NCBI GenBank assembly: GCA_020205615.1
Contig: JAINUW010000499.1
Location: forward strand, 1,187,772 to 1,251,771
Direction: 5' to 3'
Length of the DNA: 64,000 nt
From: Panax quinquefolius
Taxonomy: Eukaryota; Streptophyta; Magnoliopsida; Apiales; Araliaceae
Part shown: positions 1-11,404 of the stretch, one piece after another
Layout: each line of letters begins with the position of its first letter
How positions within the stretch are numbered: the first letter of the stretch is position 1
Position numbers and translations under genes: made by a program
The notes under the pieces: generated by a model
Seen by the model: only the letters and a program-made list of their open reading frames with translations
What the model was told of the DNA's origin: nothing
The model's database searches: none

Positions 1-653
1 TCGTGCATAGGGTGGTGCAACATGATGTACACATTTACTGATGAGGAACCGTACCTTTGCATTGTCAGTTTCTTGACAATCATTTATCTTGATATACTAA
101 GGTTAGGCATTGATGTGCATACTTTTTCCTTCACTTCTGACAGCTTGTTGCTCCATTTGTCCTTTGATCAATCAGTCATTGTCTTAAAGATGTAGGCTCA
201 GAGAATCTTGACATCTTTAGTTCTTTGACAACCTTGAGTCCTCAAGGTTCACATCCAGCTGTTGATTGGCCAAATAGAGATTTGAGAGATTCTTCTTTCT
301 TTTTCTGAATGAGTACGTCTTAGCACGTGTGTCCATTTCATAATTCAGTCTGGTGGATGCTTAACTCTTTGTTGTTGATATCTCTTGAGCTCCCATATCT
401 GCTCTTCAGACTACAATATTGACTATAGGCAAGAGTTGGTCTTGTTGTTATGGCATTTAAGAACATGGACCAATCTGAGCAGCTTCAGGTGTATATACAC
501 ATTTACATGTACACAATATTTCCAACTTGTGAGCTCATCTGCATTTACAAGTGACTTACTACTAAAATAAGTTTAGAACAATGTTTGTGCCTAAGATCAG
601 ACTCAAAGTGATTAGCTTATGAATATAGCATGAGAACCTGCTCTGATACCAAT
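1..653 (-). mobile_element. Sirevirus A, internal leader / gag start (partial)
   Basis: Read on the minus strand, this is the sequence just downstream of the 5' LTR and primer binding site of a copia element; the rest of the element lies left of the window. No long open frame survives. The 61-codon plus-strand frame at 385-570 has no recognisable product. Assignment rests on the adjacent PBS and LTR, not on coding similarity. A degenerate gag N-terminus is possible but not demonstrable. Confidence 0.6.
640..651 (-). other. Primer binding site of Sirevirus A
   Basis: The plus strand reads GCTCTGATACCA, the complement of TGGTATCAGAGC, the usual initiator-tRNA-Met priming site of plant copia elements. 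It lies directly next to the LTR terminus at 654, which fixes the element orientation as minus and makes this LTR the 5' one. Confidence 0.85.
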
Positions 654-1039
654 TGTTAGTTCTCAGTAGGCACACAATAGATCTAGAAGGGGGGTTGAAT
701 AGATCCTTTTTATTTTCAAATACTTTTCCAGTTTAGTTGATGTTGCTAATGGATCAACATATGATAATCATAAGAATCTTTTCAAGCACAACGGAATAAG
801 TAAAAGATCCCCTTCATTGATATATTCATGAACATACATACATTGTTTGTAGAGTTAGTTAAGTTGTAAGTAGTTAATACATACATAACATTTATAGTAG
901 TTAGGTACATAAAGTAAATGACAGAATGTAAAAGACACAAGGGATTTTAAGTGGTTCAAAGACTCAAGCTCCTGATCCACTCTTCTGCTTTAACTAGCAG
1001 GAATTCCACTAAGGAAGGGCAGCACCCTAAATCACTAAG

Positions 1040-1157
1040 ATTCCTTCAAGGCCAACAACCTTGGAACTTCAGTTCACTAAGAACTCTTTAAGCCCAGCAG
1101 GCTTGGAACTCCTCTAGTTCCCTAGGAACTCTTCAAGCCCAACAGACTTGAAACTTC
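1040..1157. repeat. Hairpin tandem repeat inside Sirevirus LTR
   Basis: Three units of about 43 bp each contain a short inverted repeat: CAAGG...CCTTG, AAGCC...GGCTT and CAAG...CTTG, followed by GAACTTC-like sequence. The paralogous LTR at 23282-23400 has three more units with different but still paired arms (CAAGAC...GTCTTG, CAAGTC...GACTTG). Confidence 0.7.
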
Positions 1158-1218
1158 ATTTAGTCCTTCCGGACAAGGACCCCTCAGGCCCTGGCTACTT
1201 GTTGGTGTAGTTGTTGTT

Positions 1219-1223
1219 GTTGG
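1219..1223. repeat. Target-site duplication, left (GTTGG)
   Basis: GTTGG directly precedes the TG of the copia 5' LTR and is repeated at 10475-10479 after the 3' LTR. Confidence 0.9.
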
Positions 1224-3099
1224 TGAAAGTAGTATGCACACAAGCCAATCATGTTTGATGATAAAGCATATACTTTGTAACAATCTTATTCATTTATTAA
1301 TAAAAAGTATTAATTTATTAAAGGCTTTTAATTATCTACATGATGCTGTTTTATAATATGTGATAAACCCATAGTTTTAAGCAATGCTTTTAGAATAATG
1401 ATGATGATCATTCTAATGAGATCTAAATTCTTAGAATGCTTAAAACTAAAATAGTTCCCAATCATTGGATTACTAAATTGGGGATTAGTGAATCCGGATA
1501 GATTAGTACATACGTTGTTGCTTGCTCATGGATGAGGATGATTGATCTCATGATCATTTGTGTGGAGACACTAAAGCAAGTATGTAGGTGCTTATTAGAG
1601 AATAAGTTCATCGAGCATTGGGCTCGCTAAGGAATACCTAATGGAGTTTTATTTGCTGTCAATAGGAATTTCAGAGTGATAGTAAGACAAGTGATCCTTG
1701 GACTTGAGATCATCATAGTATCTTGTGTATGATGAGTTATACTTTGACTTATTCCTTAAGACCCTTAGGGTATATCAAAGGGTATGCTTGGGTATAATAA
1801 GTTGTACATGGAGATAATGTATGATCAATAAAGAATCTACCACTTTAATAAAAGAAGAGAAATGTCCTATGTGATTCGATAAATGACAACCCAAAGAGTC
1901 CTTGGTTATAAGCGTAATGAAATTAGAAAGGAGTTTCTAATTTGCATTATTTGGAGTTGTGCATTTAAGAGTCGAAATACATATAATTAAATAAAATAAG
2001 ACTCGACAAGAATTCCATGCCTTATATTTAATTGGGACATTGTATGGTGGAAGGATTGAATTGTACGGAGAACTATTTACTCAAAGGTTCTTTAATGATT
2101 AATGTTGAAATCTATATTATCCGGAAAGTCGTTGATCGCTAGGAGGCTTATCCCTATCAGAATAAATATTATTTAAATAAATTAATTGTTTAATTTATTT
2201 ATTTAAATAAGATTAGAATTGTTCTAATTGATTTATTCACAACCTAGCTTAATATGGAGAACCTAAAGGGTCACACCATAAAAGGAAGAATAATTATTTA
2301 AGAAGTTAATGGCATAATCGTAATAATATAGTTAGTATATTTAATTTAATCTATAGTGATAGAATAAATTAAATAGCTTAATATTTATTATTTAATATTT
2401 TGGAAATATTAAATATAAATTAATAAGAGGAGTCTTATTAATATTATTACAATTATTATTATTTTAATTTCTAAAAGAGTTTAGGAATTAATTTAATATA
2501 AGTATTCTCATTTATTCCTAATTGGATTAGGAAGGAAAATTAGTTAAAGGAGTTTAATTAATTATCCCTAATAAGATTAGGGAGCCTAATTAATTAAAAG
2601 AATTTAATTAATTAAATAAAACCCAATTTCTTAATTGTTAAGGAGGGTTGCCCACATCAATAAATAAGAGGAGTCTTATTATGGGTGGTATGGGTTGTTG
2701 ATTTTTCAATGTATATAATTCCAATTTGTTGGAGAGTACACTTTTCTATAGTAGATAGAAAACTAGGGTTTGAGCCAAATACCATTCTTCTTGAATTTTC
2801 TTCTTCCTTGGTGGATCACCTTTAGAGGCCAAACATTTGGGTGGCTAACGTTGATCAAAGGAAGGAACCAAACCCGGTGGATTCAAGATTGAACGCGAAA
2901 GGATTTGGAGGTGAACTTGTACCTGAGGAAGCTCGATCTTCAAGGGTATGATTTTATTCTTTATCTTTTCGTTTAATTAATAATTATGCATAAAGGATGA
3001 TCCGGGTATATGGTTTGTAAATTTTTTAAACTCTGATTTTTACTCGCTTCCGCTAAATTTATGCAATTTGATTGCGTTATGAATATTACAAACCTAACA
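1224..3099 (+). repeat. 5' LTR of nested copia
   Basis: TG...CA-bounded 1876-bp repeat, near-identical to 8595-10474. It is very AT-rich in its middle (2160-2650) with many TTAATTAA-type inverted repeats. It ends in CCTAACA, one base before the PBS. Confidence 0.93.
2711..2720 (+). promoter_or_regulatory. Putative TATA box in copia 5' LTR
   Basis: GTATATAATT lies about 380 bp before the LTR end, followed by GC-richer leader-like sequence. The same motif is in the 3' LTR at 10083-10092. Assigned by position and composition only. Confidence 0.4.
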
Positions 3100-3100
3100 G

Positions 3101-3113
3101 TGGCATCAGAGCC
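3101..3113 (+). other. Primer binding site of nested copia
   Basis: TGGCATCAGAGCC begins one base after the LTR end. It differs by one base from the canonical Met-tRNA site TGGTATCAGAGCC. Confidence 0.88.
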
Positions 3114-3361
3114 AAACCTTTATGCGAATTATTAATTGTTCAGATTTGATATGTATATTGATATGTGTTTAGAACAATTTAATTGGGCATAATTTTATTA
3201 TAAAAATTTATAAAAAAAAAAAAAAAAAAACAAAGCAAACTTATAAAAATAGGACATGCCAATCTAATAATAATAAAATAAAAAAAAAAAAAGAAAGCAA
3301 AGATGTCATTCGTATTCAGAACATGGCAGGGATCATAAATTTTTTTTTTTTTTTATGTTAG

Positions 3362-3364
<3 letters not shown>

Positions 3365-3450
<86 letters not shown>

Positions 3451-3467
3451 TATACATATATATATAT
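3365..3467. repeat. (AT)n microsatellite
   Basis: About 39 uninterrupted AT units (3365-3442), then an interrupted tail to 3467. It lies in the leader between PBS and gag of the nested copia. Confidence 0.95.
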
Positions 3468-3480
3468 TCTTAATTATTAT

Positions 3481-4235
3481 ATAATTAAAATAAAAGTTTA
3501 TTTTAATTTTAAAATAAAAGGTTTATTTTAATATTAAAATATAAAGTTTTATTTTAATTTTAATAATTTTATAATTAAAATAAAAAGGTTTGTTTTAATC
3601 TTAAAATAAAAGGTTTCTTTTAATATTAAAATAAAAGATTTATTTTAATTTTAAAATTAGAATTTCATGCTAACTAATTAGAGTTGGAATTGGATTCCAT
3701 GCTAACTAATTGGAGTTGAAATTGGATTCTATTTTTCCTAAAATAAAGAAGTTTATTTGTGAATAGGGAAGTAAATCCATCTTTCCTTAAATAAAGGAGT
3801 TTATTTAGATATGAAATAGGATTTCATATTATTCAAAATAAAAGAGTTTATTTGTGAATAGGAAAGAGAATCCTAATTTCCTTAAATAAAAGAGTTTATT
3901 TAAATATGGAATAAGATTTTATATTATTCAAAATAAAGGAGTTTATTTGTGAATAGGAAAGAATATCCGTGTTTCCTTTCAATAAAAGATTTTTTTTACA
4001 TGGAATTGGATTCATAATTAATTAAAATAAAGAGTTTATTTTAATTAAAGTTTTTTTTTTTACTTGAATTGGATTCCATAATTAATTAAAATAAAGGAGT
4101 TTATTTTGATTAAAGTTTTTGATTAAAATAAAATAGTTTATTTTATTCAAAATAGGATAAATTAAAATAAAATAGTTTTATTTTGATTTAAATTTGGATT
4201 AAAATAAAGGAGTTTATTTTGATTCAAAAATAGAT
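3481..4235. repeat. Ladder of AAATAAA...TTTATTT inverted repeats in copia leader
   Basis: Diverged units of about 25-60 bp repeat the pattern AAATAAA(gg)(a)gTTTATTT, each a small inverted repeat able to pair with itself. No open frame crosses the region. It is part of the untranslated leader of the nested copia. Confidence 0.75.
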
Positions 4236-5590
4236 TTTATACTAACTAAATTTGCCCATTAAATGATATCAATATATATATTAAATGTTTATTATTCATG
4301 AGATGAATGTTATTTATTGATGCATATGGTGATGTGTATGATTATAAATGGGATTGATTATGGACTATTGACCAATGCGATTGAATTTTATTTTAGTTGG
4401 ATGCATGAATGTATGAGTTTTATTAAATGGGGTTCACAGACTCGCCTTCTCTAATTTTTCTTAATGTAAATTCTATCTCCTCCTATGTACTTCCCGATCG
4501 ATCACGATCAAGGTTTCTATTTATTTTAAATAGTTTTGTAATAGGAATAGTTAGAATTAATTTTGAAAAATTGGAGATCAAGAAGCAAGGAGCGCTAGAA
4601 GACCCGATTTTGTAATGGAGCCCAAGTTTAAATGTAATAGTTATATTTAAATATTATTTCTTGCACCCTTGGGGGTTTGACCTTTTGGTTCACTTGGTGG
4701 CTCTAGTGAACCAAACTAGAATAAAAATCTATAATCAATCCGGGTAGAATATAGTATTCTATATGTGCATGCTATACTATATATATATTATATATTATGC
4801 AAACATGCTTCGCATGTTCATTAATACGACGCGTATTTATATATATATATAAATGCTGCATGTAAACAAGATGAGACAAATTAATAACAAACCCTCAAAA
4901 TTTTATATTAAGTCCTAAGCGCTCAAAGATATTTGGAATATCGAGCGTCGCTTTCTAGCATGATAAAATTAATAGAGTATTAAATATTTAATATGAGTTT
5001 GTTGTGTCACCACAAGGCAAGTATTAAGTATTTAAGATGTTAATTTATCACATTTGATGCTTATAAAGAAAATTGAACAATATTGTTTTGTTGTGTCACC
5101 ACAAGGATGATATTTTCTTTTTGAATATATGGAGTGCTAGTCGGACTTAACTTGGATAATTTTGATTCGGATGTGCCACCACACTGATCAAAATAATCTA
5201 AGAGGCAAAATACAAGGAGTTACATAGTTGATGTAATTGACAAAAGTTGTCTACCTATTTATTTATATATAGTTTGTTGTGTCACCACAAGACTATATAC
5301 ATTTGAAATGGGATCCTTATTCTCACTAGCAAATCTTTAATTAGATTTTGCCGAACTATATAAGTGAGGGTAATATAGTTTGAAGAAAATAGTGGGAGAT
5401 ACCAATTTAAAACAAGACCTAAATTATTTTGGTAATTAATAAAAGAATGTATGTTAAAATGTTGTTAATTACAAATTCATTTACGTAATTTTACAATGTC
5501 TAAAATTACTATCATCATGAAGCATATTAGATGCTAAATTAATCGTAATCAATTAAACGGATTGGTTAAGGAATTTGAGAATAGTTCTCA
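4236..5590 (+). other. Copia leader, non-coding
   Basis: No supported gene. A 62-codon frame at 4427-4615 has no recognisable domain. The stretch contains four copies of a GTTGTGTCACCACAAG-like motif (see 5000-5291) and leads into gag. Confidence 0.6.
5000..5291. repeat. Dispersed TTGTGTCACCACAA motif in copia leader
   Basis: Near-exact copies start at 5000, 5091 and 5275, with a diverged one (atgtgccaccacac) at 5171. Spacing is roughly 80-100 bp. Each is a partial palindrome (TTGTG...CACAA). Confidence 0.75.
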
Positions 5591-5593
5591 TAG

Positions 5594-6297
5594 TTGAAAA
5601 GCTATCTTATGTCCTTAATACGCCTATCCCTGCAATGGTTGCAGACAATGCCTCTGAGGAAGACATTGCTACTTTTAGAAAGTGGCAAAGATGATGCACA
5701 GTTGGCTCAATGCATCATGCTCATATCCATGAGTAACAAGCTTCAGCGTCAGCCTGAAACTATGGATACTTCTACTATACTCCTGCACGTCAAGTGGTTG
5801 ATGGTGAGGAAAGTAGGATTGATAGATATCAGATATCTAAGGAGCTCTTCCGATCTAGAATGGCCAATGGCACTATAGTACAGACAAAAAGGTTCTTAAC
5901 ATAATCAATTTGATTGATCAATTAGGACAACTGGTTTTGTCATGGATGGAGAGTTGAGCCAATATTTGATCTTGCACTCACTCCCGGACTCCTTTCACAA
6001 TTGTTGTGAATTTTTCATATAAACAAGCTAGATATCAGCCTCGCTGATTTGCTTATCATATTGAAAAATGTTGAGAGTCACTTTCCAACCAAGAAAGATC
6101 AAGTCTTACTGGTAGTGGCCAAAGGATCTTCTGAAAAGAAGAACGATTCAAAGAAGGTAAATAGAAAGGCGTAAACAAAGGATAATAAGAACAAAACTGA
6201 TACGGATAGCAAAGGAGCTTGCTTCCACTGCAATAAGCCTGGACACTGGGAAAGAAGCGTGAGAAGCATCTTGCAGAGGCTAACCAAAGAAGCTTAG
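5594..6297 (+). pseudogene. gag: Copia gag (UBN2-type), broken
   Basis: The capsid-like precursor can be read across several frames. The N-terminal block has the copia gag pattern of an acidic stretch, a KW-x-DDA-x-A segment, then CIMLISMSNKLQ (near 5690-5760). Next comes a block equivalent to the ISxxLFxSRMxNG / VLxLIDLIxQL gag core (5840-5930). A CCHC zinc knuckle follows near 6225-6260, reading CFHCNKPGHW with the last cysteine lost. A frameshift near 5690 and later stops break it. It is the expected nucleocapsid/capsid gene of the nested copia and cannot make a full product. Confidence 0.8.
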
Positions 6298-6360
6298 TGA
6301 AGTTTCGGTTATAAATACAAATTTGTTCATGATTTAAAATAAAATTTTCTTTAAGTCAAG

Positions 6361-6738
6361 GTTCTACTTGGGTATTGGATACCGACTTTGGTTATCATAA
6401 ATGTAGATTTATGAAGGGACCAAGCAGAAGTAGAAAGCTAAACAAATATAAGTAATCCTATGTGCGGGAAATGTAGCAAAGGTTGTCATATTAGCCATAG
6501 AAACTTATAGTTTAGCGATGCCTACGGGCAAATCTATTAAGTCAATAAGTTGTTATTGTATTCCAGTTCTTGTTAAAAATATTATTTCCATTTTATTGTT
6601 GGACAATAAAATTTTTGGTATTATAATTAAGAACAATTGTTGTTCTATTTATAATAATAATGTTTTGTATAGAACTGGAATGTTACTTAATGGATTTTGT
6701 ATACTTGACTTACGTGAAAATAATTTTACAAATTGAAC
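6361..6738 (+). pseudogene. pro: Copia aspartic protease region, broken
   Basis: Starts with STWVLDT, the copia protease entry motif, but the usual DTG is altered to DTDFG. It continues into the region before integrase, where the open 72-codon frame at 6518-6736 contains NIISILLLDNK and NCCSIYNN, matching the copia pattern 'xLSKNIISxxxLD...IKDNxCSIY'. Several stops and a frameshift precede it. Integrase zinc-finger sequence expected next is not visible in 6740-6980, so that part is deleted or unreadable. Confidence 0.7.
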
Positions 6739-6984
6739 AAACTAGTATAAGAAAAGGAGATGATCATTCAAAGAGTTGAATGTGTGTATTTTCTAAAATA
6801 CAAGTGTGAATTATTTGAAAGGTTCAAAGAATTCAGAAGTGAAACAAATTGGCAAAGTATTAAGATTCTTTGATTAGATCAAGGGATAAATACTTGTGCA
6901 ATAAGTTTCTAGATCATCTCAAATAGTTTTCTCATAATGGACACATCCTGATATGCAATAATTGATTGATGTATCTGAATGAAA

Positions 6985-7350
6985 ATCGCACCTTGTTGGA
7001 CATGGTGCGGTCCATAATGATTTTATCGACATTCCAAAGATCCTTCTCGGGATAATGTCTTAGAAATGGTCGATATTCTTTAAAATGGTAACCTCAAAAT
7101 CCTACCCCAAGACTCCATAAAAGTTATGGATGTGGAGGATTCCTAATCTTAAGTATGTTAAGATAAGGGGTTCCAACTTATGTGAAAAGGTTTCAAAAGG
7201 ATAAGCTTTGGGACAAGATTTGACAAGTGTCGATTTGTGGGACATCCTAAAGTAAGTTTAAGGTATATGTTCTATAATTCTACTTAGCAAAAGGTGTTTG
7301 TTATGAAACACGCCTTCTAAGATAAAGGCGTTTATCATTGAAAGGGCTAG
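6985..7350 (+). pseudogene. int: Copia integrase C-terminal part, broken
   Basis: Readable blocks include RTLLDMVRSM (near 7000), KTPYELW (near 7110), LKYVKIRG (near 7150) and DKCRFVGHPK (near 7225). These are the conserved segments after the copia integrase catalytic core. The DDE catalytic core itself is absent. Several stops interrupt the frame (for example near 7180 and 7290). Confidence 0.75.
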
Positions 7351-7367
7351 TGGGAGGATAATAGATC

Positions 7368-7589
7368 TTGAAAAGTTCAAGAACCACAAAACACTATAAG
7401 TCAAATAAGAGGAAACTCAGAGACCTATTATTACCACATCACAAATCTAATCAGAATCGAATAGTCATCAAGAAGATACCTAGGAGGTATGGATTCATCA
7501 TAGATGATGATGATGAGGTACGCATTATAGAAGATGATGATCTAGTTACATACGATGAGTTAAGAGTTGTAGACACTCAGAGAAATTGA
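7368..7589 (+). pseudogene. Copia integrase-RT linker, short open frame
   Basis: A 73-codon frame contains SSRTTK near its start and an RRYGF...DDDDEV...DDDLVTYDE segment. That is the variable linker between integrase and reverse transcriptase in copia polyproteins. It is followed directly by RT sequence from the middle of the domain, so the RT N-terminal half has been deleted at about 7590. Confidence 0.65.
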
Positions 7590-7975
7590 TTGAAGCAAGT
7601 TTCTCAAATATGGAACATTTGTTTTGATGAGGCAATCAAAAGAGTTTGATTTTATCAAAAATAAGAATGAACCTAGTGTGTACAAAAGGGTCAGTGGGAG
7701 CATCGTGACATTCCTAGTACTATATGTTGATATACTACGGATGAGGAATAACTTATCAATGCTACAATCAGAAAAGATAAAGTTGTCTAAACATTCCTCC
7801 ATGAATGATTTGGGAAGAGTATCATTATTGGGGATGCAAATCTATATAGATAGATTTAAAAGGATGCTCAACTTAACCCAAGGAACGTATATTCATTTGA
7901 TGCTAAAGTCGTTTAGCATGGCAAACTCCAAGAGATGTCTCATGTCGATGAGCTATGGAGTGTATCTCTCCTAAT
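7590..7975 (+). pseudogene. rt: Copia reverse transcriptase, C-terminal half, broken
   Basis: The frame at 7624-7974 (116 codons) begins inside the RT palm, with EPSVYKRVSGS and FLVLYVD. The catalytic YVDD motif is damaged: it reads YVD-IL, so the second aspartate codon is missing. It then gives the normal downstream blocks (SMNDLG, LGMQIY, LTQGTYI). About the first half of the RT domain is absent. A protein from this copy would not be catalytically active. Confidence 0.8.
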
Positions 7976-8014
7976 AGTCCCCACAGACTCCAAAAGAGAG
8001 ATCACATGAGTAAC

Positions 8015-8575
8015 TATCATGCATGCAATGAAATGTACGAGACCTGATGTTGATCAGTCATATTCTGGAGAAGTTCACTATGAGTCAGTGAAAAACATCT
8101 TAAAGTTCTTAACCGGCACTAAAGATGTGAGCATAGATGGTGGGTCTGAATTAAAACTAGAGGGCTTAACAGACTCAAGTTTTTCAGACATACCAAGATG
8201 ACAGATAATCCACTTTAAGGTAAAGGGTTACCTTGAACGGTGGTGTAGTGAATTGGAAAAATTCCAAATAGCAAAAGAGTTCTTTGGTTTAGTGATAAAG
8301 ACAAAGTATATAGCTATAAATGAAGTCGCAAGTTGATTGATTTTGGATTAAAAGTTCATTACGTAACTAGGAATAGTTCCTAAGTCTCATCTTGGATCTA
8401 AACATGTGTTGTGGCACTTTCATTTGATTATTAGAATCATTGAAAGATGGGAAATCACTATAGAGATAGTGGACTCTCAAGAACAACATTACATATCCAT
8501 TAACTAAAGCTTATCCAACAAACAGGATAATCGCCACTTAGAGAAGAAGAGTATGAGTTACCATGACGATCGGCT
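8015..8575 (+). pseudogene. rh: Copia RNase H, broken
   Basis: Begins at MHAMKCTRPDV, matching the copia pattern 'YAMxCTRPDIA', then VKNILKFLTGTKD and ELKLEGLTDSSF. It continues with stops through SKHVLWHFHLI (near 8400), equivalent to the conserved SKHI-x-R-x-HxIR block. The frame decays just before the PPT. The conserved gap after PDV shows an internal deletion of about 15 codons. Confidence 0.75.
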
Positions 8576-8579
8576 TTTA

Positions 8580-8594
8580 GTGCAAGTGGGAGAT
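8580..8594 (+). other. Polypurine tract of nested copia
   Basis: GTGCAAGTGGGAGAT directly precedes the 3' LTR start, a purine-rich tract typical of copia second-strand priming. Confidence 0.8.
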
Positions 8595-10474
8595 TGAAAG
8601 TAGTATGCACACAAGCCAATCATGTTTGATGATAAAGCATATACTTTGTAACAATCTTATTCATTTATTAATAAAAAGTATTAATTTATTAAAGGCTTTT
8701 AATTATCTACATGATGTTTTTTTATAATATGTGATAAACCCATAGTTTTAAGCAATGCTTTTAGAATAATGATGATGATCATTCTAATGAGATCTAAATT
8801 CTTAGAAAGCTTAAAACTAAAATAGTTCCCAATCATTGGATTACTAAATTGGGGATTAGTGAATCCGGATAGATTGGTACATACGTTGCTTGCTCATTGG
8901 ATGAGGATGATTGATCTCATGATCATTTGTGTGGAGACACTAAAGCAAGTATGTAGGTGCTTATTAGAGAATAAGTTCACTGAACGTGGCTCGCTAAGGA
9001 ATACCTAATGGAGTTTTATTTGCTCGTCAATAGGAATTCTGTAGTGATAGTAGACAAGTGATCCTTGGACTTGAGATCATCATAGTATCTTGTGTATGAT
9101 GAGTTATACTTTGACTTATTCCTTAAGACCCTTAGGGTATATCAAAGGGTATGCTTGGGTATAATAAGTTGTACATGGAGATAATGTATGATCAATAAAG
9201 AATCTACCACTTCTAATAAAAGAAGAGAAATGTCCTATGTGATTCGATAAATGACAACCCAAAGTAGTCCTTGGTTAAGTAGAATGAAATTAGAAAGGAG
9301 TTTCTAATTTGCATTATTTGGAGTTGTGCATTTAAGAGTCGAAATACATATAATTAAATAAAATAAGACTTGATAAAGAATTCCATGTCTTATATTTAAT
9401 TGGGACATTGTATGGTGGAAGGATTGAATTGCATTGCAAGAACTATTTACTCAAAGGTTCTTTAATGATTAATGTTGAAATCTATATTATCCGGAAAGTC
9501 GTTGATCGCTAGTGGAGGCTTATCCCTATGTAGAATAAATATTATTTAAATAAATTAATTGTTTAATTTATTTATTTAAATAAGATTAGAATTGTTCTAA
9601 TTGATTTATTCACAAAGGTTTAATATGGAGAACCTAAAGGGTCACACCATAAAAGGAAGAATAATTATTTAAGAAGTTAATGGCATAATCGTAATAATAT
9701 GTTAAGTATATTTAATTTAATCTATAGTGATAGAATAAATTAAATAGCTTAATATTTATTATTTAATATTTGGAAATATTAAATATAAATTAATAAGAGG
9801 AGTCTTATTAATATTATTACAATTATTATTATTTTAATTTCTAAAAGAGTTTAGGAATTAATTTAATATAAGTACTTTCATTTATTCCTAATTGGATTAG
9901 GAAGGAAAATTAGTTAAAGGAGTTTAATTAATTATCCCTAATAAGATTAGGGAGCCTAATTAATTAAAAGAATTTAATTAATTAAATAAAACCCAATTTC
10001 TTAATTGTTAAGGAGGGTTGCCCACATCAATAAATAAGAGGAGTCTTATTATGGGTGGTATGGGTTGTTGACTTTTTTCAATGTATATAATTCCAATTTG
10101 TTGGAGAGTACCCTTTTCTATAGAGATAGAAAACTAGGGTTTGAGCCAAATACCCTTCTTCTTGAATTTTCTTCTTCCTTGGTGGATCACCTTTAGAGGC
10201 CAAACATTTGGGTGGCTAACGTTGATCAAAGGAAGGAACCAAACCCGGTGGATTCAAGATTGAACGCGAAAGGATTTGGAGGTGAACTTGTAAAATTCGA
10301 GGAAACTTCGATCTTCAAGGGTATGATTTTATTCTTTATCTTTTCGTTTAATTAATAATTATGCATAAAGGATGATCCGGGTATATGGTTTGTAAATTTT
10401 TTAAACTCTGATTTTTACTCGCTTCCGCTAAATTTATGCAATTTGATTGCGTTATGAATATTACAAACCTAACA
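8595..10474 (+). repeat. 3' LTR of nested copia
   Basis: 1880 bp matching 1224-3099. Differences are concentrated in short patches (for example near 8905, 8985, 9035, 9280, 9435, 9510, 10300) separated by long identical runs. Confidence 0.93.
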
Positions 10475-10479
10475 GTTGG
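10475..10479. repeat. Target-site duplication, right (GTTGG)
   Basis: Second copy of the 5-bp target duplication of the nested copia. Sirevirus A LTR sequence resumes after it. Confidence 0.9.
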
Positions 10480-11404
10480 TGCCTTGCTGCTAAGATGTTT
10501 TTAAGCTTGAACATCTTTTGTACTTAGCAGCTTGGCGTGGTCCTCTTTGCATTCTGCGTAGAGTCTGGACCACATCTTCTCTGGTGCAGCTGATCCTCAT
10601 TCTATTATGCTCATCTTTAACTGATGTCAGCTGTGCACCATCACCATTTAGGCGGTCTAAGTATTTGAGCTTTTGGTAGACTTTGTCTGGCACTTAGCAA
10701 TCCCTGAACCCTTCTTGAATGATTTGCAGACATGGTTCTGCATCTGTTCTATTTCAGCTTTTGGTTCATGGTGATTTATAGAGTGGCTCTCTAGATCTTA
10801 TTTATGCTCTTCCACTTTTCTGAATGATATCTTCTTAGCCTTCTCGGCTCTTAGATTAGCTGCCATCTTCAATGGCATTCTCATCCTTGTTGAGTGAAGC
10901 TTTAGTCTGTTCAAGTCCTTCTTCAAATCTGCTTCACTTCCACCTTTGTAATCTCACTGCCACTAAGACTTGTTCTGTTCAGTTCTAGTGGAACTCATAG
11001 AGTCAACAGTATAGCATTCCAACAAATCTACAATCCTTCAGCTTAATAACTCTTGATTTTTGAAACTTTGGCTGATATATACTCCTTCCTAATCTTCCCG
11101 TTGGAATATAGTCGTTGAAAGATATATTTCAATTGCTTCGCAGATCTCGAGTTATTTGATGTAAACTGCGGATGTGACATGACATCCTTTTTGTAGATTT
11201 CTGACACTACAGTTTACTATTTCACCTACCCCGTCAGAGATGTCACTTTGGTGCCTCGGGCAGGTAATCAACTTTATTTCTCCTTTCTGATTCCTTGATC
11301 AGAACATTAGGAGTTGTCCTTTCGCATCGATGCTCTCAAACAATAATGTTCAAATATTAGTCTTTGGATTGAACCGTTGCCAATGCTTCAATCTTTAGAT
11401 GACT

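Larger units (their letters stand above)
1224..10474 (+). mobile_element. Complete nested Ty1/copia element
   Basis: Structure: 5' LTR 1224-3099, PBS 3101-3113, a long non-coding leader rich in AT repeats (3114-5580), decayed gag (about 5600-6297), protease, integrase, reverse transcriptase and RNase H remnants (6361-8575), PPT 8580-8594, 3' LTR 8595-10474, and a 5-bp target duplication. The protease-integrase-RT order is copia. LTR length and the pol end close to the PPT suggest a Tork/Angela-type lineage, but that is an inference. All genes are broken, so the element could move only with proteins from elsewhere. LTRs are nearly identical apart from short garbled patches. Confidence 0.92.

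Noticed and set aside
7560..7802. Minus-strand ORF over RT
   Set aside because: Antisense shadow of the copia RT remnant.
10490..10693. 67-codon minus-strand ORF in Sirevirus A LTR
   Set aside because: Inside LTR sequence, not seen in the related LTR; likely chance.
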